64,000 bases of DNA from Nonomuraea soli (GTDB lineage Bacteria; Actinomycetota; Actinomycetes; Streptosporangiales; Streptosporangiaceae): contig NZ_JACDUR010000006.1 in assembly GCF_013761175.1 (NCBI RefSeq), positions 496,001-560,000 of the forward strand, written 5' to 3'. Made by a program: the position numbers and the translations under genes. The notes beneath the pieces were generated by a model that saw nothing but the letters and a program-made list of their open reading frames with translations, did no database searches and had not been told where the DNA came from. Shown here in pieces: positions 1 to 8,700 of the stretch; position 1 is the stretch's first letter; each line of letters begins with the position of its first letter.

Positions 1-605
1 GGGTGCCGGTGGCCGCGCTGCTGCGTGCGCAGGGCGGGCGGGTGCTGCTCGGCGCGGGCGCCATGGTGATCGGCTACACGCTGTTCTACACCTCCACGAC
101 GTACGGCCTGGCCTACGGCACCAGGACGCTGGGCATCGAGCGCGACACCATGCTGCTGATCTCGTTGGTCGCCGTGGTGTTCATGGCCGCGGGCATCGTC
201 GTGTCCGCCCTGATCTCCGACAGGGTCGGGCGTCGCCGTACTCTCATCGCCGGTTCGCTGGCCGCGGTGGTGTGGGGCCCGGTGATGTTCCCGCTGATGG
301 ACACCGGGGCGACGGCGGCCGTCGCGATGGCGATGGCGGGCGCGCTGTTCGTCATGGGCCTGGTGTACGGGCCGATGGGCGCCTACCTGCCCGAGCTGTT
401 CCTCACGGAGTACCGCTACAGCGGGGCCTCGCTCGCCTACAGCCTCGGCGGTGTCGTCGGCGGGGCGGTGCCGCCGCTGGTGGCCACCCAGATGCAGGCG
501 AGCGGCCTCGGCTCGCTCGCGATCGGCGGCTACGTGTCGGCGATGGCGGTGTTGAGCCTGGTCAGCGTGCTGATCCTGCCGGAGACGAGAAAAACGCGCC
601 TGTGA
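1..605 (+). CDS. MHS-type MFS transporter, C-terminal part (cut by window edge)
   Basis: This is the last ~200 residues of a major facilitator permease; the reading frame is open to the window edge, so the N-terminal half lies outside. About six hydrophobic helices are visible. The cytoplasmic loop SDRVGRRRT matches the MFS loop signature, and the stretch PELFLTEYRYSGAS is typical of the metabolite:H+ symporter (MHS) group (ShiA/ProP/KgtP relatives). The product is expected to be a proton-coupled importer of an organic acid or osmolyte in the cytoplasmic membrane; the substrate cannot be read. Its stop codon lies next to the -35 element of the following oxidoreductase gene, so the two are probably transcribed separately. 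Confidence 0.85.
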   Translation, partial: VPVAALLRAQGGRVLLGAGAMVIGYTLFYTSTTYGLAYGTRTLGIERDTMLLISLVAVVFMAAGIVVSALISDRVGRRRTLIAGSLAAVVWGPVMFPLMDTGATAAVAMAMAGALFVMGLVYGPMGAYLPELFLTEYRYSGASLAYSLGGVVGGAVPPLVATQMQASGLGSLAIGGYVSAMAVLSLVSVLILPETRKTRL

Positions 606-632
606 TGTCACAAAGGTGAGGGCTGCCCCGTC
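606..632 (+). promoter_or_regulatory. ECF41/SigJ-type promoter upstream of the NDH-2-like gene
   Basis: TGTCACA at 606-612 is followed after exactly 16 nt by CGTC at 629-632. This is the published ECF41-family sigma factor signature, and the extended form GTCACA-N16-CGTCTT resembles the M. tuberculosis SigJ target. A start point about 7 nt after CGTC would fall at the ATG at 641, so the transcript is probably leaderless, which fits the lack of a Shine-Dalgarno. No sigma gene is in the window. Confidence 0.6.
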
Positions 633-640
633 TTCCTGGC

Positions 641-1957
641 ATGAAGAACATTTTGATCGTCGGTGGCGGATACGTCGGCATGTACACGGCTCTCGGACTG
701 CGCCGGCTGGTGCGCAGGGGCGAGGCGACGGTCACGGTGATCGACCCCCGTGGCTACATGACCTACCAGCCCTTCCTCGCGGAGGCGGCGGGCGGCGCGA
801 TCGAACCGCGCCACGTCGCCGCCCCGCTGGAGCGGGTGCTCAAGCACGCCAGGGTGCTGACCGGCCGGGTGACCCGCGTCGACCACTTCACCCGCAGCGT
901 GGAGTTCCAGCCCGCGCAGGGCCCGGCCCGGGTGGTCGGCTACGACATCCTGGTGATGGCGGCCGGCTCGGTCAGCCGCCCGATGCCGATCCCCGGCCTG
1001 GCCGAGCACGCGGTGGCCTTCAAGACGCTGGGCGAGGCGGTGCACCTGCGCAACCACGTGCTCGAGCAGATCGCGCTGGCCGCCTCGACCGACGACCCGG
1101 CCGTGCGCGAGGAAGCGCTCACGTTCGTCGTGGTCGGCGGCGGGTTCGCCGGGGTGGAGGCGCTCGCCGAGCTGCAGGCCATGGCCGACGACGCGGTGCG
1201 CCGCCACCCGGAGCTGAAGCCGCGCTGGCTGCTCGTCGAGGCGACCGGCAGGATCCTGCCCGAGCTCGACGGCACGCTCGGCGAGTGGACCGTCGAGGCG
1301 CTGACCAGGCGCGGCGTCGACGTGCACCTCAACACCACGCTCACCTCGGCGCAGGACGGCCTGGTCGCCCTGGCCGACGGCACCCGCCTGCAGGCCGGGA
1401 CCCTGGTGTGGGCGGCCGGCGTCAAGCCCAACCCGCTCGCCCAGGCCAGCGACCTGCCCCTCGACCACGCGGGGCGCATCAAGGCCACGGAGTACCTGAC
1501 CGTCGAGGGCGTGCCCGACGCCTTCACCGCCGGCGACGGAGCCGCCGTGCCCGATCTGACCAAGGAACCCGGCCAGTTCACCGCGCCCAACGCCCAGCAT
1601 GCCGTACGGCAGGCCAAGCACCTGGCCAAGAACCTCGCCGCCTACGTCAGGGGCAGGGGGCTCAAGCCGTACCGGCACGCCTACCTCGGCTCGGTCGCCG
1701 GGCTCGGCCACCACCAGGGCGTCGCCCAGGTCTACGGCATCAAGCTCACCGGCTTCCTCGGCTGGCTGGCGCACCGCGCCTACCACCTCGGCTGGGTGCC
1801 CACCTTCAGCCACAAGGCCAAGGTGCTGGGCAACTGGACCCTGGCGATGCTCTTCCGCCGCGAGGCCGTCCACCTGACCGGCATCGAGCACGCGGGCGAC
1901 GACTTCAGAGCTGCCCTGGAAACAGCAGCGCCAGCTCCCGCGGGTAGGCCGCGATGA
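641..1957 (+). CDS. NAD(P)/FAD-dependent oxidoreductase (type II NADH dehydrogenase-like)
   Basis: 438 residues, normal for NDH-2-like pyridine nucleotide-disulfide oxidoreductases. An N-terminal FAD-binding Rossmann motif (VGGGYVGMYTA, residues ~7-17) and a second, NAD(P)-binding one (VVGGGFAGVEA, ~165-175) are clear. The segment TAGDGAAVP near residue 305 fits the FAD-contacting aspartate region. The likely role is electron transfer from NADH to a quinone or other acceptor at the inner face of the membrane; a related ferredoxin or carotenoid-type reductase cannot be excluded. The ATG at 641 has no ribosome binding site and sits about 8 nt after an ECF41-type -10 element, so it is probably leaderless. 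Its 3' end overlaps the convergent gene by 53 bp. Confidence 0.88.
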   Translation: MKNILIVGGGYVGMYTALGLRRLVRRGEATVTVIDPRGYMTYQPFLAEAAGGAIEPRHVAAPLERVLKHARVLTGRVTRVDHFTRSVEFQPAQGPARVVGYDILVMAAGSVSRPMPIPGLAEHAVAFKTLGEAVHLRNHVLEQIALAASTDDPAVREEALTFVVVGGGFAGVEALAELQAMADDAVRRHPELKPRWLLVEATGRILPELDGTLGEWTVEALTRRGVDVHLNTTLTSAQDGLVALADGTRLQAGTLVWAAGVKPNPLAQASDLPLDHAGRIKATEYLTVEGVPDAFTAGDGAAVPDLTKEPGQFTAPNAQHAVRQAKHLAKNLAAYVRGRGLKPYRHAYLGSVAGLGHHQGVAQVYGIKLTGFLGWLAHRAYHLGWVPTFSHKAKVLGNWTLAMLFRREAVHLTGIEHAGDDFRAALETAAPAPAGRPR

Positions 1958-3122
1958 GGCGCAGCTCGTCGTCGGTGAGGGGCCGGCCGGTCATCGCGTT
2001 GCACAGCTGCACCAGCTGGAAGGCGAGCTCCTCGTCGACGACCTCGACGCCGAGCCCTTCCATGACGTGCCGGAAGCCGGCCTTTCCGCCGTACTCGCCG
2101 GTCAGCACCACCCGCCCCTCCCTGCCGTGCCAGTCGGCGGGGAAGGGCCCGAGCGCCGCCTCGTCGAACAGCTCGTAGTTTCCGTGATCCTTCAGTGCCC
2201 CGTCGGCGTGGATGCCCGACTCGTGGGCGAAGGCGTTGCGCCCCACCCCGACCTGGTTGTACGGCAGCGGCTGGCCGAAGGCGTAACTCGCCCACAACGC
2301 GAACCTGCGCGCCCACGACAGGTCGAGCGCGTCGCCGATCTCGGTCTTCTCCAGGCCGAAGCCGTGCCGGAAGGCCAGGATCGTCGAGAGCAGGTCGGCG
2401 TTGCCCGCCCGCTCGCCGATCCCGTTGACGCAGGTGTTGATCCACGCGTCCTGACCCGCCTCGAGATCGCCCAGCGCGCCCGCGACGGAGTTGGCCACGG
2501 CCATGCCCAGATCGTTGTGGCAGTGCGTCTCGATGGGCATGCCGGTGGCGCTCGCCAGCGCGGCGAAGCGCTCGCGGATGTGGCCGGGGCTCTCGCCGCC
2601 GATGGTGTCGCAGTAGCGCACCCGGTCGGCGCCCGCCTCCTTGGCGGCCAGCGCGAACTCCAGCAGGAAGCCCTCGTCGGTGCGTGAGCCGTCCTCGGCG
2701 TTGACGCCCACCGTCTCGGCGCCGCCGTCCTTGGCCGCGCGGACCGCCGCCGTCATCTCGCCGATGATCGCCCTGCGGTCGAGCCTGCCCCTGAACTTGT
2801 TCTGGATCATGTAGTCGGACGTCGAGATGGACAGGTTGTAGTGCTTCAGGCCCAGCGGAAGGGCCTTGTCGACATCCGCCCGCACCCCTCGGCACCATCC
2901 GGACAGCCGCAGACCACCCAGCGCGCCCGCCTCCGCCAGCGCCACCTGGGCGCGCACGTAGGGCTGCTCGTGGAACAGGAACGGAAAGCCGATCTCCGAC
3001 TGGGCGACGCCGAGCCTGGCCAGGTAGACGTTGACCATGGTCTTGCCGAATTTGGACAGGCCCGTCCTGGCGGTCTGCACGCCGTCGCGGTTGGTGACGT
3101 CAAGGAAATGGATACGTGGCAT
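1905..3122 (-). CDS. HMGL-like family acyltransferase (homocitrate/isopropylmalate synthase-like)
   Basis: 405 residues with the DRE-TIM metallolyase fold signatures: RDGVQTAR near the N terminus, the metal-binding HCHNDLGMAVANS, and GIGERAGNADL. Enzymes of this group condense acetyl-CoA with a 2-oxo acid (homocitrate, 2-isopropylmalate, citramalate or Re-citrate synthase). The substrate cannot be assigned, and the LeuA C-terminal regulatory domain is lacking. Start: an in-frame TTG at 3149 is preceded in the frame by AGA, AGT and GCT codons atypical for this genome, so the ATG at 3122 is preferred; it has GGAAGG unusually close in front. It is transcribed divergently from an HTH-citrate synthase across a palindrome, suggesting joint control of two CoA-condensing enzymes. 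Confidence 0.82.
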   Translation of the reverse strand: MPRIHFLDVTNRDGVQTARTGLSKFGKTMVNVYLARLGVAQSEIGFPFLFHEQPYVRAQVALAEAGALGGLRLSGWCRGVRADVDKALPLGLKHYNLSISTSDYMIQNKFRGRLDRRAIIGEMTAAVRAAKDGGAETVGVNAEDGSRTDEGFLLEFALAAKEAGADRVRYCDTIGGESPGHIRERFAALASATGMPIETHCHNDLGMAVANSVAGALGDLEAGQDAWINTCVNGIGERAGNADLLSTILAFRHGFGLEKTEIGDALDLSWARRFALWASYAFGQPLPYNQVGVGRNAFAHESGIHADGALKDHGNYELFDEAALGPFPADWHGREGRVVLTGEYGGKAGFRHVMEGLGVEVVDEELAFQLVQLCNAMTGRPLTDDELRLIAAYPRELALLFPGQL

Positions 3123-3154
3123 GCCTTCCACGTTGACAGCACTTCTCAACGTGG

Positions 3155-3176
3155 ATCAATGTTGATTATAATCAAC
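3155..3176. promoter_or_regulatory. Palindromic operator with embedded -10 box between divergent genes
   Basis: GTTGATTATAATCAAC at 3161-3176 is a perfect 16-bp palindrome. It overlaps an ATCAA-N2-TTGAT dyad at 3155-3166. The palindrome contains TATAAT (3167-3172 on +, and the same on -), so both divergent promoters would lie under it. On the + strand the citrate synthase ATG is only 9 nt downstream of TATAAT, implying a leaderless or nearly leaderless transcript. The HTH domain of that citrate synthase is the obvious candidate ligand, which is inference. Confidence 0.6.
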
Positions 3177-3181
3177 CTATT

Positions 3182-4366
3182 ATGGAGTGGATCGATGCCG
3201 CCGCGGCGGCGGAGCGGCTCGGGGTGAAGCAGGCGACCCTGTACGCCTACGTCAGCAGGGGCGTGCTCAGGCGGCGGCGCGGCGACGACGGCAAGCGCAG
3301 CCTCTTCGACCCCGCCGAGATCGAGGAACTGGCCAGGAAGGGACGGCCCCGTCGGCCGCCCAGCCCGTCGGAGCTGGTCATCGAGTCGTCGATCACGCTG
3401 CTGGGGGAGGACCGGCCCTACTATCGTGGGCGCGACGCTCTCGAGCTGGCCAGGGAGTGCACCTTCGAGGAGGTGGCCGGCTGGTTGTGGGCGGCGCCGG
3501 GCGTGTGGGAGAGCGTGCCGGAGGCGGTCGCCGCGGCGCGGCAGGCGGTGCCCGAGCAGCTGCTGCCCATCGAGCGGCTCCAGGTGATCACCACGGTGCT
3601 GGGGGCCACCGACTCGCTGCGCTTCCACCTCGACCCGGCCTCGGTCGCCGCCACCGGCCACCGCCTCATCGCCGGCCTCGTCGACGCCCTCCCCCCTGCG
3701 CACGCCGGCGCCACGTCCACCGCTTCCGTCGCCGAGCGGCTCTGGCGGGGCCTGGGCCCGAGCCCCGCCGACCCCGGCCTGCTGACCGCCCTCCAGGCGG
3801 CGCTCGTCCTGCTGGCCGATCACGAGCTGGCCGCCTCCACCCTCGCCGCCCGCGTGGCCGCCTCCGCCAGGGCCGACCCCTACGCCGTCGTGCTCACCGG
3901 CCTCGGCGTGCTCAGCGGCCCCCGGCACGGCGGCGCCTCCTACGCCGCCGAACGCCTGCTCGCCGAGGTCGGCCACCCCGGCCGCGCCGCCCGCGTGATC
4001 GCCGAAAGGGTACGGCGGGGCGAGCGCATCCCCGGCTTCGGCCACACCGTCTACAAGCACGGCGACGCCCGAGCGGGCGTGCTCATGGAGCTCATCGAGC
4101 AGGCGGCCCCCGGCCACGAGCGCCTGCAGTCGGCCCGTGCCGTCATGGACGAGCTGCGCCGCAGGCGCCTGCCCGCCCCCAACGTCGACTTCGCCCTGGC
4201 CACGCTGGTCACCGTCGGCGGCATGACCCCGGGATCCGGCGAAGCGATCTTCGCCGTCGCCAGGACCGCGGGCTGGCTCGCCCACGCCATGGAGGAGTAC
4301 GCGGGCCGTACGCTCCTGAGACCGCGCGCCGTCTACACCGGCCGGCACCCGGGCGCGGATCAGTAA
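3182..4366 (+). CDS. Citrate synthase family protein with N-terminal helix-turn-helix
   Basis: 394 residues. The N terminus (residues 1-~50; DAAAAAERLGVKQATLYAYV then a basic wing) looks like a MerR/excisionase-type HTH. The remainder is a citrate synthase fold with the catalytic triad in place: H249 in GPRHGGAS, H288 in GFGHTVYK and D336 in NVDFAL. The protein should condense an acyl-CoA with oxaloacetate (citrate or methylcitrate). The HTH suggests DNA binding, perhaps linking metabolite state to transcription. HTH-citrate synthases of this kind occur in actinobacteria, but their regulatory role is not settled to my knowledge. The ATG is 9 nt behind TATAAT in a palindrome. The 3' end overlaps the convergent gene by 7 bp. 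Confidence 0.88.
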   Translation: MEWIDAAAAAERLGVKQATLYAYVSRGVLRRRRGDDGKRSLFDPAEIEELARKGRPRRPPSPSELVIESSITLLGEDRPYYRGRDALELARECTFEEVAGWLWAAPGVWESVPEAVAAARQAVPEQLLPIERLQVITTVLGATDSLRFHLDPASVAATGHRLIAGLVDALPPAHAGATSTASVAERLWRGLGPSPADPGLLTALQAALVLLADHELAASTLAARVAASARADPYAVVLTGLGVLSGPRHGGASYAAERLLAEVGHPGRAARVIAERVRRGERIPGFGHTVYKHGDARAGVLMELIEQAAPGHERLQSARAVMDELRRRRLPAPNVDFALATLVTVGGMTPGSGEAIFAVARTAGWLAHAMEEYAGRTLLRPRAVYTGRHPGADQ

Positions 4367-5652
4367 CCGCGGGTACGGCGAGACGCCGGCCGGATGCGCC
4401 TGGCCAGGTCACGCCCGCGGAAGGCGCGCAGGATCTCCGCCCCCAGGATCACCCCCGCTCCCAGGGACAACGCGATCGACAGCGCCTCGATCAGGTGCAG
4501 CGTGCCGTTCGACAGCTCGCCCAGGCTCATCTCCAGCATGCCCCGGTACAACACGCTTCCCGGCAGCAGCGGGCCGATGGCCGGGATCACGAACACCATC
4601 GACGGCACGTTCACCCGCCGCGCGTAGGCGGTGCCGAGCACGCCGACCAGCGCCGACGAGATCGTCGTGGACACCAGGGACGGGAACCCGTGGTGGGACA
4701 GAAACACGAAACCCACCCAGATCAAGAGCCCGCCGAGCGCACCGCCCAGCAGATGGCGCGGCGGCACCAGCAACGCGACCGCGAACGTCAAGCTCACCCC
4801 GAGCGCCCCCGCCAGCTGCGGGAACGCCGCCGACAGCGGCGCCGTGGGCACGTTGTCGATCGTGATCGGCACGCCCAGCTTCACCGCCACCACAAGCGTC
4901 GTACTGATCCCCGAGATCACCGCCGCCACGATGAAGACGATCTCCGTCAGCCGCGCCGTCGCGGTCACGTACTCGCCCGCGATGCCGTCCTGCACGCACG
5001 CCACCAGCGGACGGCCCGGCAGCAGGGCGATCACCGCGCCGACCACGACCGCCGAGGCCTGCACGTTGACCTCCTGCCAGATCAGCAGGACCGCGACCAG
5101 AGCGCCCAGCGCGGCCGCGGTCGCCAGGCCGAAGAACTCGGCCACACCGCGGCGTGCCAGCCACGCGCTCACCCGGTCGCCCAGCACGGTGGCGACGAAC
5201 GCCGCCATCGCCACCACCACGCCGCCGCCGATCAGCACCGCCGCCGAGGCGGAGATGAGCGCCAGGGAGACGGTGACCGCCCAGCCCGGGTAGACGGGCG
5301 CCCTGCGGGTGATCTCCCTGAGCCGCTCGTGGGTCTCGGCCAGCGTCAGCTGCCTGGAGGCGATCTCACCGACCAGGTCGTGGACCGCGATCAGGCGGTC
5401 GTAGTCGGGCTGGCGCCGCCTGACCCGGCGCTCCGCCGTCGTGGCCACCCGCCCGTCCTCCGGGACCTGCGACAGCGTGAGCGCCGACAGGTTGACATCG
5501 ACCTCGACGTTGCGCAGGCCGTACGTCTCGGTGATGCGGCGCATCGCACCGCCCACCCGCTCCGTCGCCTCGCCGCTGCCCAGCAGCAGCTCGCCGACCT
5601 TCAGGGCCAGGGCCATCGCGCGATGCCCCTCGGCTTCCGAAGCGGCGTACAC
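4360..5652 (-). CDS. ThrE-family threonine/serine exporter-like membrane protein
   Basis: 430 residues with a GTG start. An N-terminal soluble domain of ~125 residues (EAEGHRAMALALKVGELLL, then TAERRVRR) is followed by about ten hydrophobic helices in two blocks. This matches the PF06738 (ThrE) plus PF12821 (ThrE_2) arrangement of Corynebacterium ThrE. The family exports threonine and serine by proton motive force; some members transport other small acids, so the substrate is inferred. It lies 96 bp downstream of the SMC-like gene on the same strand and could be read from that operon, though its function gives no link to it. Its stop overlaps the citrate synthase stop by 7 bp. Confidence 0.85.
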   Translation of the reverse strand: MYAASEAEGHRAMALALKVGELLLGSGEATERVGGAMRRITETYGLRNVEVDVNLSALTLSQVPEDGRVATTAERRVRRRQPDYDRLIAVHDLVGEIASRQLTLAETHERLREITRRAPVYPGWAVTVSLALISASAAVLIGGGVVVAMAAFVATVLGDRVSAWLARRGVAEFFGLATAAALGALVAVLLIWQEVNVQASAVVVGAVIALLPGRPLVACVQDGIAGEYVTATARLTEIVFIVAAVISGISTTLVVAVKLGVPITIDNVPTAPLSAAFPQLAGALGVSLTFAVALLVPPRHLLGGALGGLLIWVGFVFLSHHGFPSLVSTTISSALVGVLGTAYARRVNVPSMVFVIPAIGPLLPGSVLYRGMLEMSLGELSNGTLHLIEALSIALSLGAGVILGAEILRAFRGRDLARRIRPASRRTRGY

Positions 5653-5748
5653 GCGTCCAGCCTCGCGGCAACACCCCGGTCGCTATGGGTGCAACGCGGG
5701 CGTTTGGCGAAGAATTGGAGCTTCGACCAAGACGCCGCCTCTGCCGCG

Positions 5749-8700
5749 CTACGCGCTTCTGTCCACGTAGGCCGCCAGCGCCTTCACCCGCTCGGCGTGC
5801 TGGTCGTGGCCGACGATGATCGGCGGCTCGTTGTACGGCATGGCGTCGCTGGAGCGGCGCAGCTTGATGTACTGCCCGCAGGCGTCGATCGCGTACGGCT
5901 CCATGTCGTCCTGCAGCGCCCCGATCACCGTGATGCCGTAGGTCTCGCCGATGCGCCTGAACAGCGCCACCGCCTCCCGGCGGTGCTCCTTGCCGAGGTT
6001 GCGGCCGAGCTCGTCGAGGACCAGGCACAGGTGCCCGCCGCCCGACGAGGCGATCGCCGCCGCGCACACCAGCTTGACCGCCTTCTCGTCCATGAGGGCG
6101 GTGTTGGCGCGCCGGTTGTACGGCACGAAGCCCTGGCCCTCGCCGCGCTTCCACTTCGGCGTGACCCGCCACTGCCATCGCTGCTCGGGATCGGCGGGCG
6201 CGGGCGGCACCGGGAACTCCAGAGTCGCGCCGTAGCCGCCGTAGGAGGTGTCGAGCTTCTCGAACTCCTCCGCCACCCGCACCAGCCTGGCCCTGATCGC
6301 CGCCGTCAGCGCCGCCCGGTGCACGGCCGTCGACTGCGCCGCCTCCTCCGCGCCCTTGGTCGCCGCGGCCAGGTCGCGCTGCCTGGTCGACAGCTGGGTC
6401 TCGATCTGGCGGCGCTGGTGCTTTTCGTACTCCTCCTGACCGCGCAGATAGGACGCCAGCACCCCGCAGACAGCGGCGAACGTCGCCTGCTCGCGCGAGG
6501 TGCGCCCGGCCCGCTCCGACATCAGGAACGCCAGCTCCTCCGGCACCTCGTCGTCGCCGCCGAACGTGTCGCGGAAGGCCTGGTCGAAGTGACGCTCGGC
6601 GATGCGCCACCACTCGTCGGAGGTGCGCGGGCGCTCCTCCTCCGGCAGCGCCGCGATCCACTCCCTGGCGCCCTCGACCGAGCCGTTCCAGTCGTGGACC
6701 AGCTCCTCCAGCTTCAGCCCCTCACGCTCCCTGGCCACCTGCGCGGCCAGGTCGCGGGCCTGGTCGCGCTCGCCCTCGTGACGGTGACGGCGACCCTCCA
6801 GGCGCTCGATCTCCATGTCGCGGGTGCGGGCGCGGAAGTCGAGCGTGCTCGTCTCCTGCTCGGCCGTCGCCACCTGGGGAACCAGCTCGTTGAGCGCCTC
6901 GGTCAGCTCGGCCAGCTTGGCACGCCGCTCGGCCAGCCTGCCCTCGAGCTCGGCCAGCCGTACCCCGGCCTTGGCGCCCTCCAGCCGCTGCTGGCCCTCG
7001 GCGACCGACTCCTCCGCCTGCCGTACGGCCTGCGCGGCCTCCTCCTGGGCGTCCTTGGCGCGATGGAGGCGGAGCTCGGCCGCCTTGATGCGCGCCTCCC
7101 GGCCGGTGGCCACACCGTCGAACGCCCCGACGACGCTCACCCCGGCCGAACTCACCAGGACGGAACCAGGCAACCCGGCCAGAGCCCTGGCCGCCCCTTC
7201 GAGATCGGAGGCGTCGACGATGACGGCATGCTCGGTCGGCCACCCGCGCAGCCCCTTGAGATCAAGCCCCACGGTGGTGTCGACCATGGCCGACTCTCGG
7301 GAGCCGTCGTCCGACTCGTGGGCGCCGGCACCAGCTGCGCTCGCGTCCCGGCCCACGCCACGGCCCACGTCCCGGCCCACGTCACGGCCCGCGACCGGCT
7401 CGCGGGCGTCGTCGCGGGCCTGCTCGGCCACGTCCAGCGCGTCGAGCAGCCCCGTCGCGGACAGCCCCGCCGCCACCAGGGCGTTGAGCTGAGCCGCCGC
7501 CGGACCACCCTCGGCGTCGTCGAGCGCGGCCTGCGCCGAGGCCACCTCGCGATCGGCGACCCCCAGCGCCTTCAACGCGTCGTTCAGCCGCCGCCGCGCC
7601 TCACCCAGCTCACGCTCGGCCGCCGGCACATCGCGCCCGTCGGCCAGCCGGCGCGTCTCCTCCAGCCCGGGGATCATGCCGCGCAGCTCGTCGGCGGAGT
7701 TCTCCGCCACCGCCCGGTCCGACTCCATCTTCGCCACGCGAGCCTGCGACGCCGCCAGCTCCCGGCGCGCGTCGACCAGCCTCCGGTCCATGGTGTCGTC
7801 CTTCAGCGTGGCGATCTCCGCCTTGACGAGGGCGATCGCCTCCACCGCGCGCGCCTCGGCAGCCCGATGCCCCTCCAGCTGCGCGGCCAGCTGCTCGTCA
7901 CGGCCGGCCGCGTCGGCCAGCCGCCGCGTCTGGCGGCCACGCCAGCAACGCAACGCCTCCGCCAGCCGTACACGCGCCTGATCACGCCGGTCGAACGTCG
8001 CCACCAGCGCCCGCGACTCCGCCTCGAACTCCGCCAGCCGATCGCCCGCCTCCGCGGCCTTGACCCGCCTGGCATGCTCGTCGCGCCGGGCCTCGCGCTC
8101 CAGCTCCAGTTCCGAGTCGAGCCCGGTCAGCGCCGCGATCGCCTCGAAGACCCGCTCGGGGGAGATCTCGTTGAGCGGCTGCGACAGCAGGTTCGTGGCC
8201 ACCTTGCTGCGCACCGACGTCGACAGGAACGACACGCAGCGCACGCGGTCGCCGTACAGGACCTTCGTCAGATCGCGCGCCACCACGTCCCGCCGCCCCG
8301 CCGACCGCGGCAACGACGCCCACAACTCGTCGGCCCGCGCCACCCGCTCCGCCTCGGAATGCGCCGCCGCCAGGTGCACCCCGTCCTTCCACCGGATCTC
8401 CAGGTGCGGAGCCTCCTGGTTGACCTTCAACCACACCGTCACCGCCTCGGCGGGCGGCTGCTCGAACAGCGTGTCGCCCCCGCCGCCAGGCCCGGTCTGC
8501 TGCGGCACCGCGCCGCCCTGCGGCGGAACCTCTTCAGCCTCGTAGGGCACCCGCTCAACCTGCTGGTGCGGAGTGTCGGCCTGCTGGGGCACCGCGTCGG
8601 CATCATGTGGCACCGCGTCGGCATCCTGGTGCGCCGGGACGGCCTCCTGCGGCGCCGGGACGCCGTGCTGCGGGTGGCCGAACACGCCCACGATGTAGCC

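Noticed and set aside
601..612. TGTGATGTCACA as a CRP/GlxR-type site
   Set aside because: The half-sites are spaced by 2 nt, not 6. The right half is better explained as the -35 of an ECF41-type promoter.
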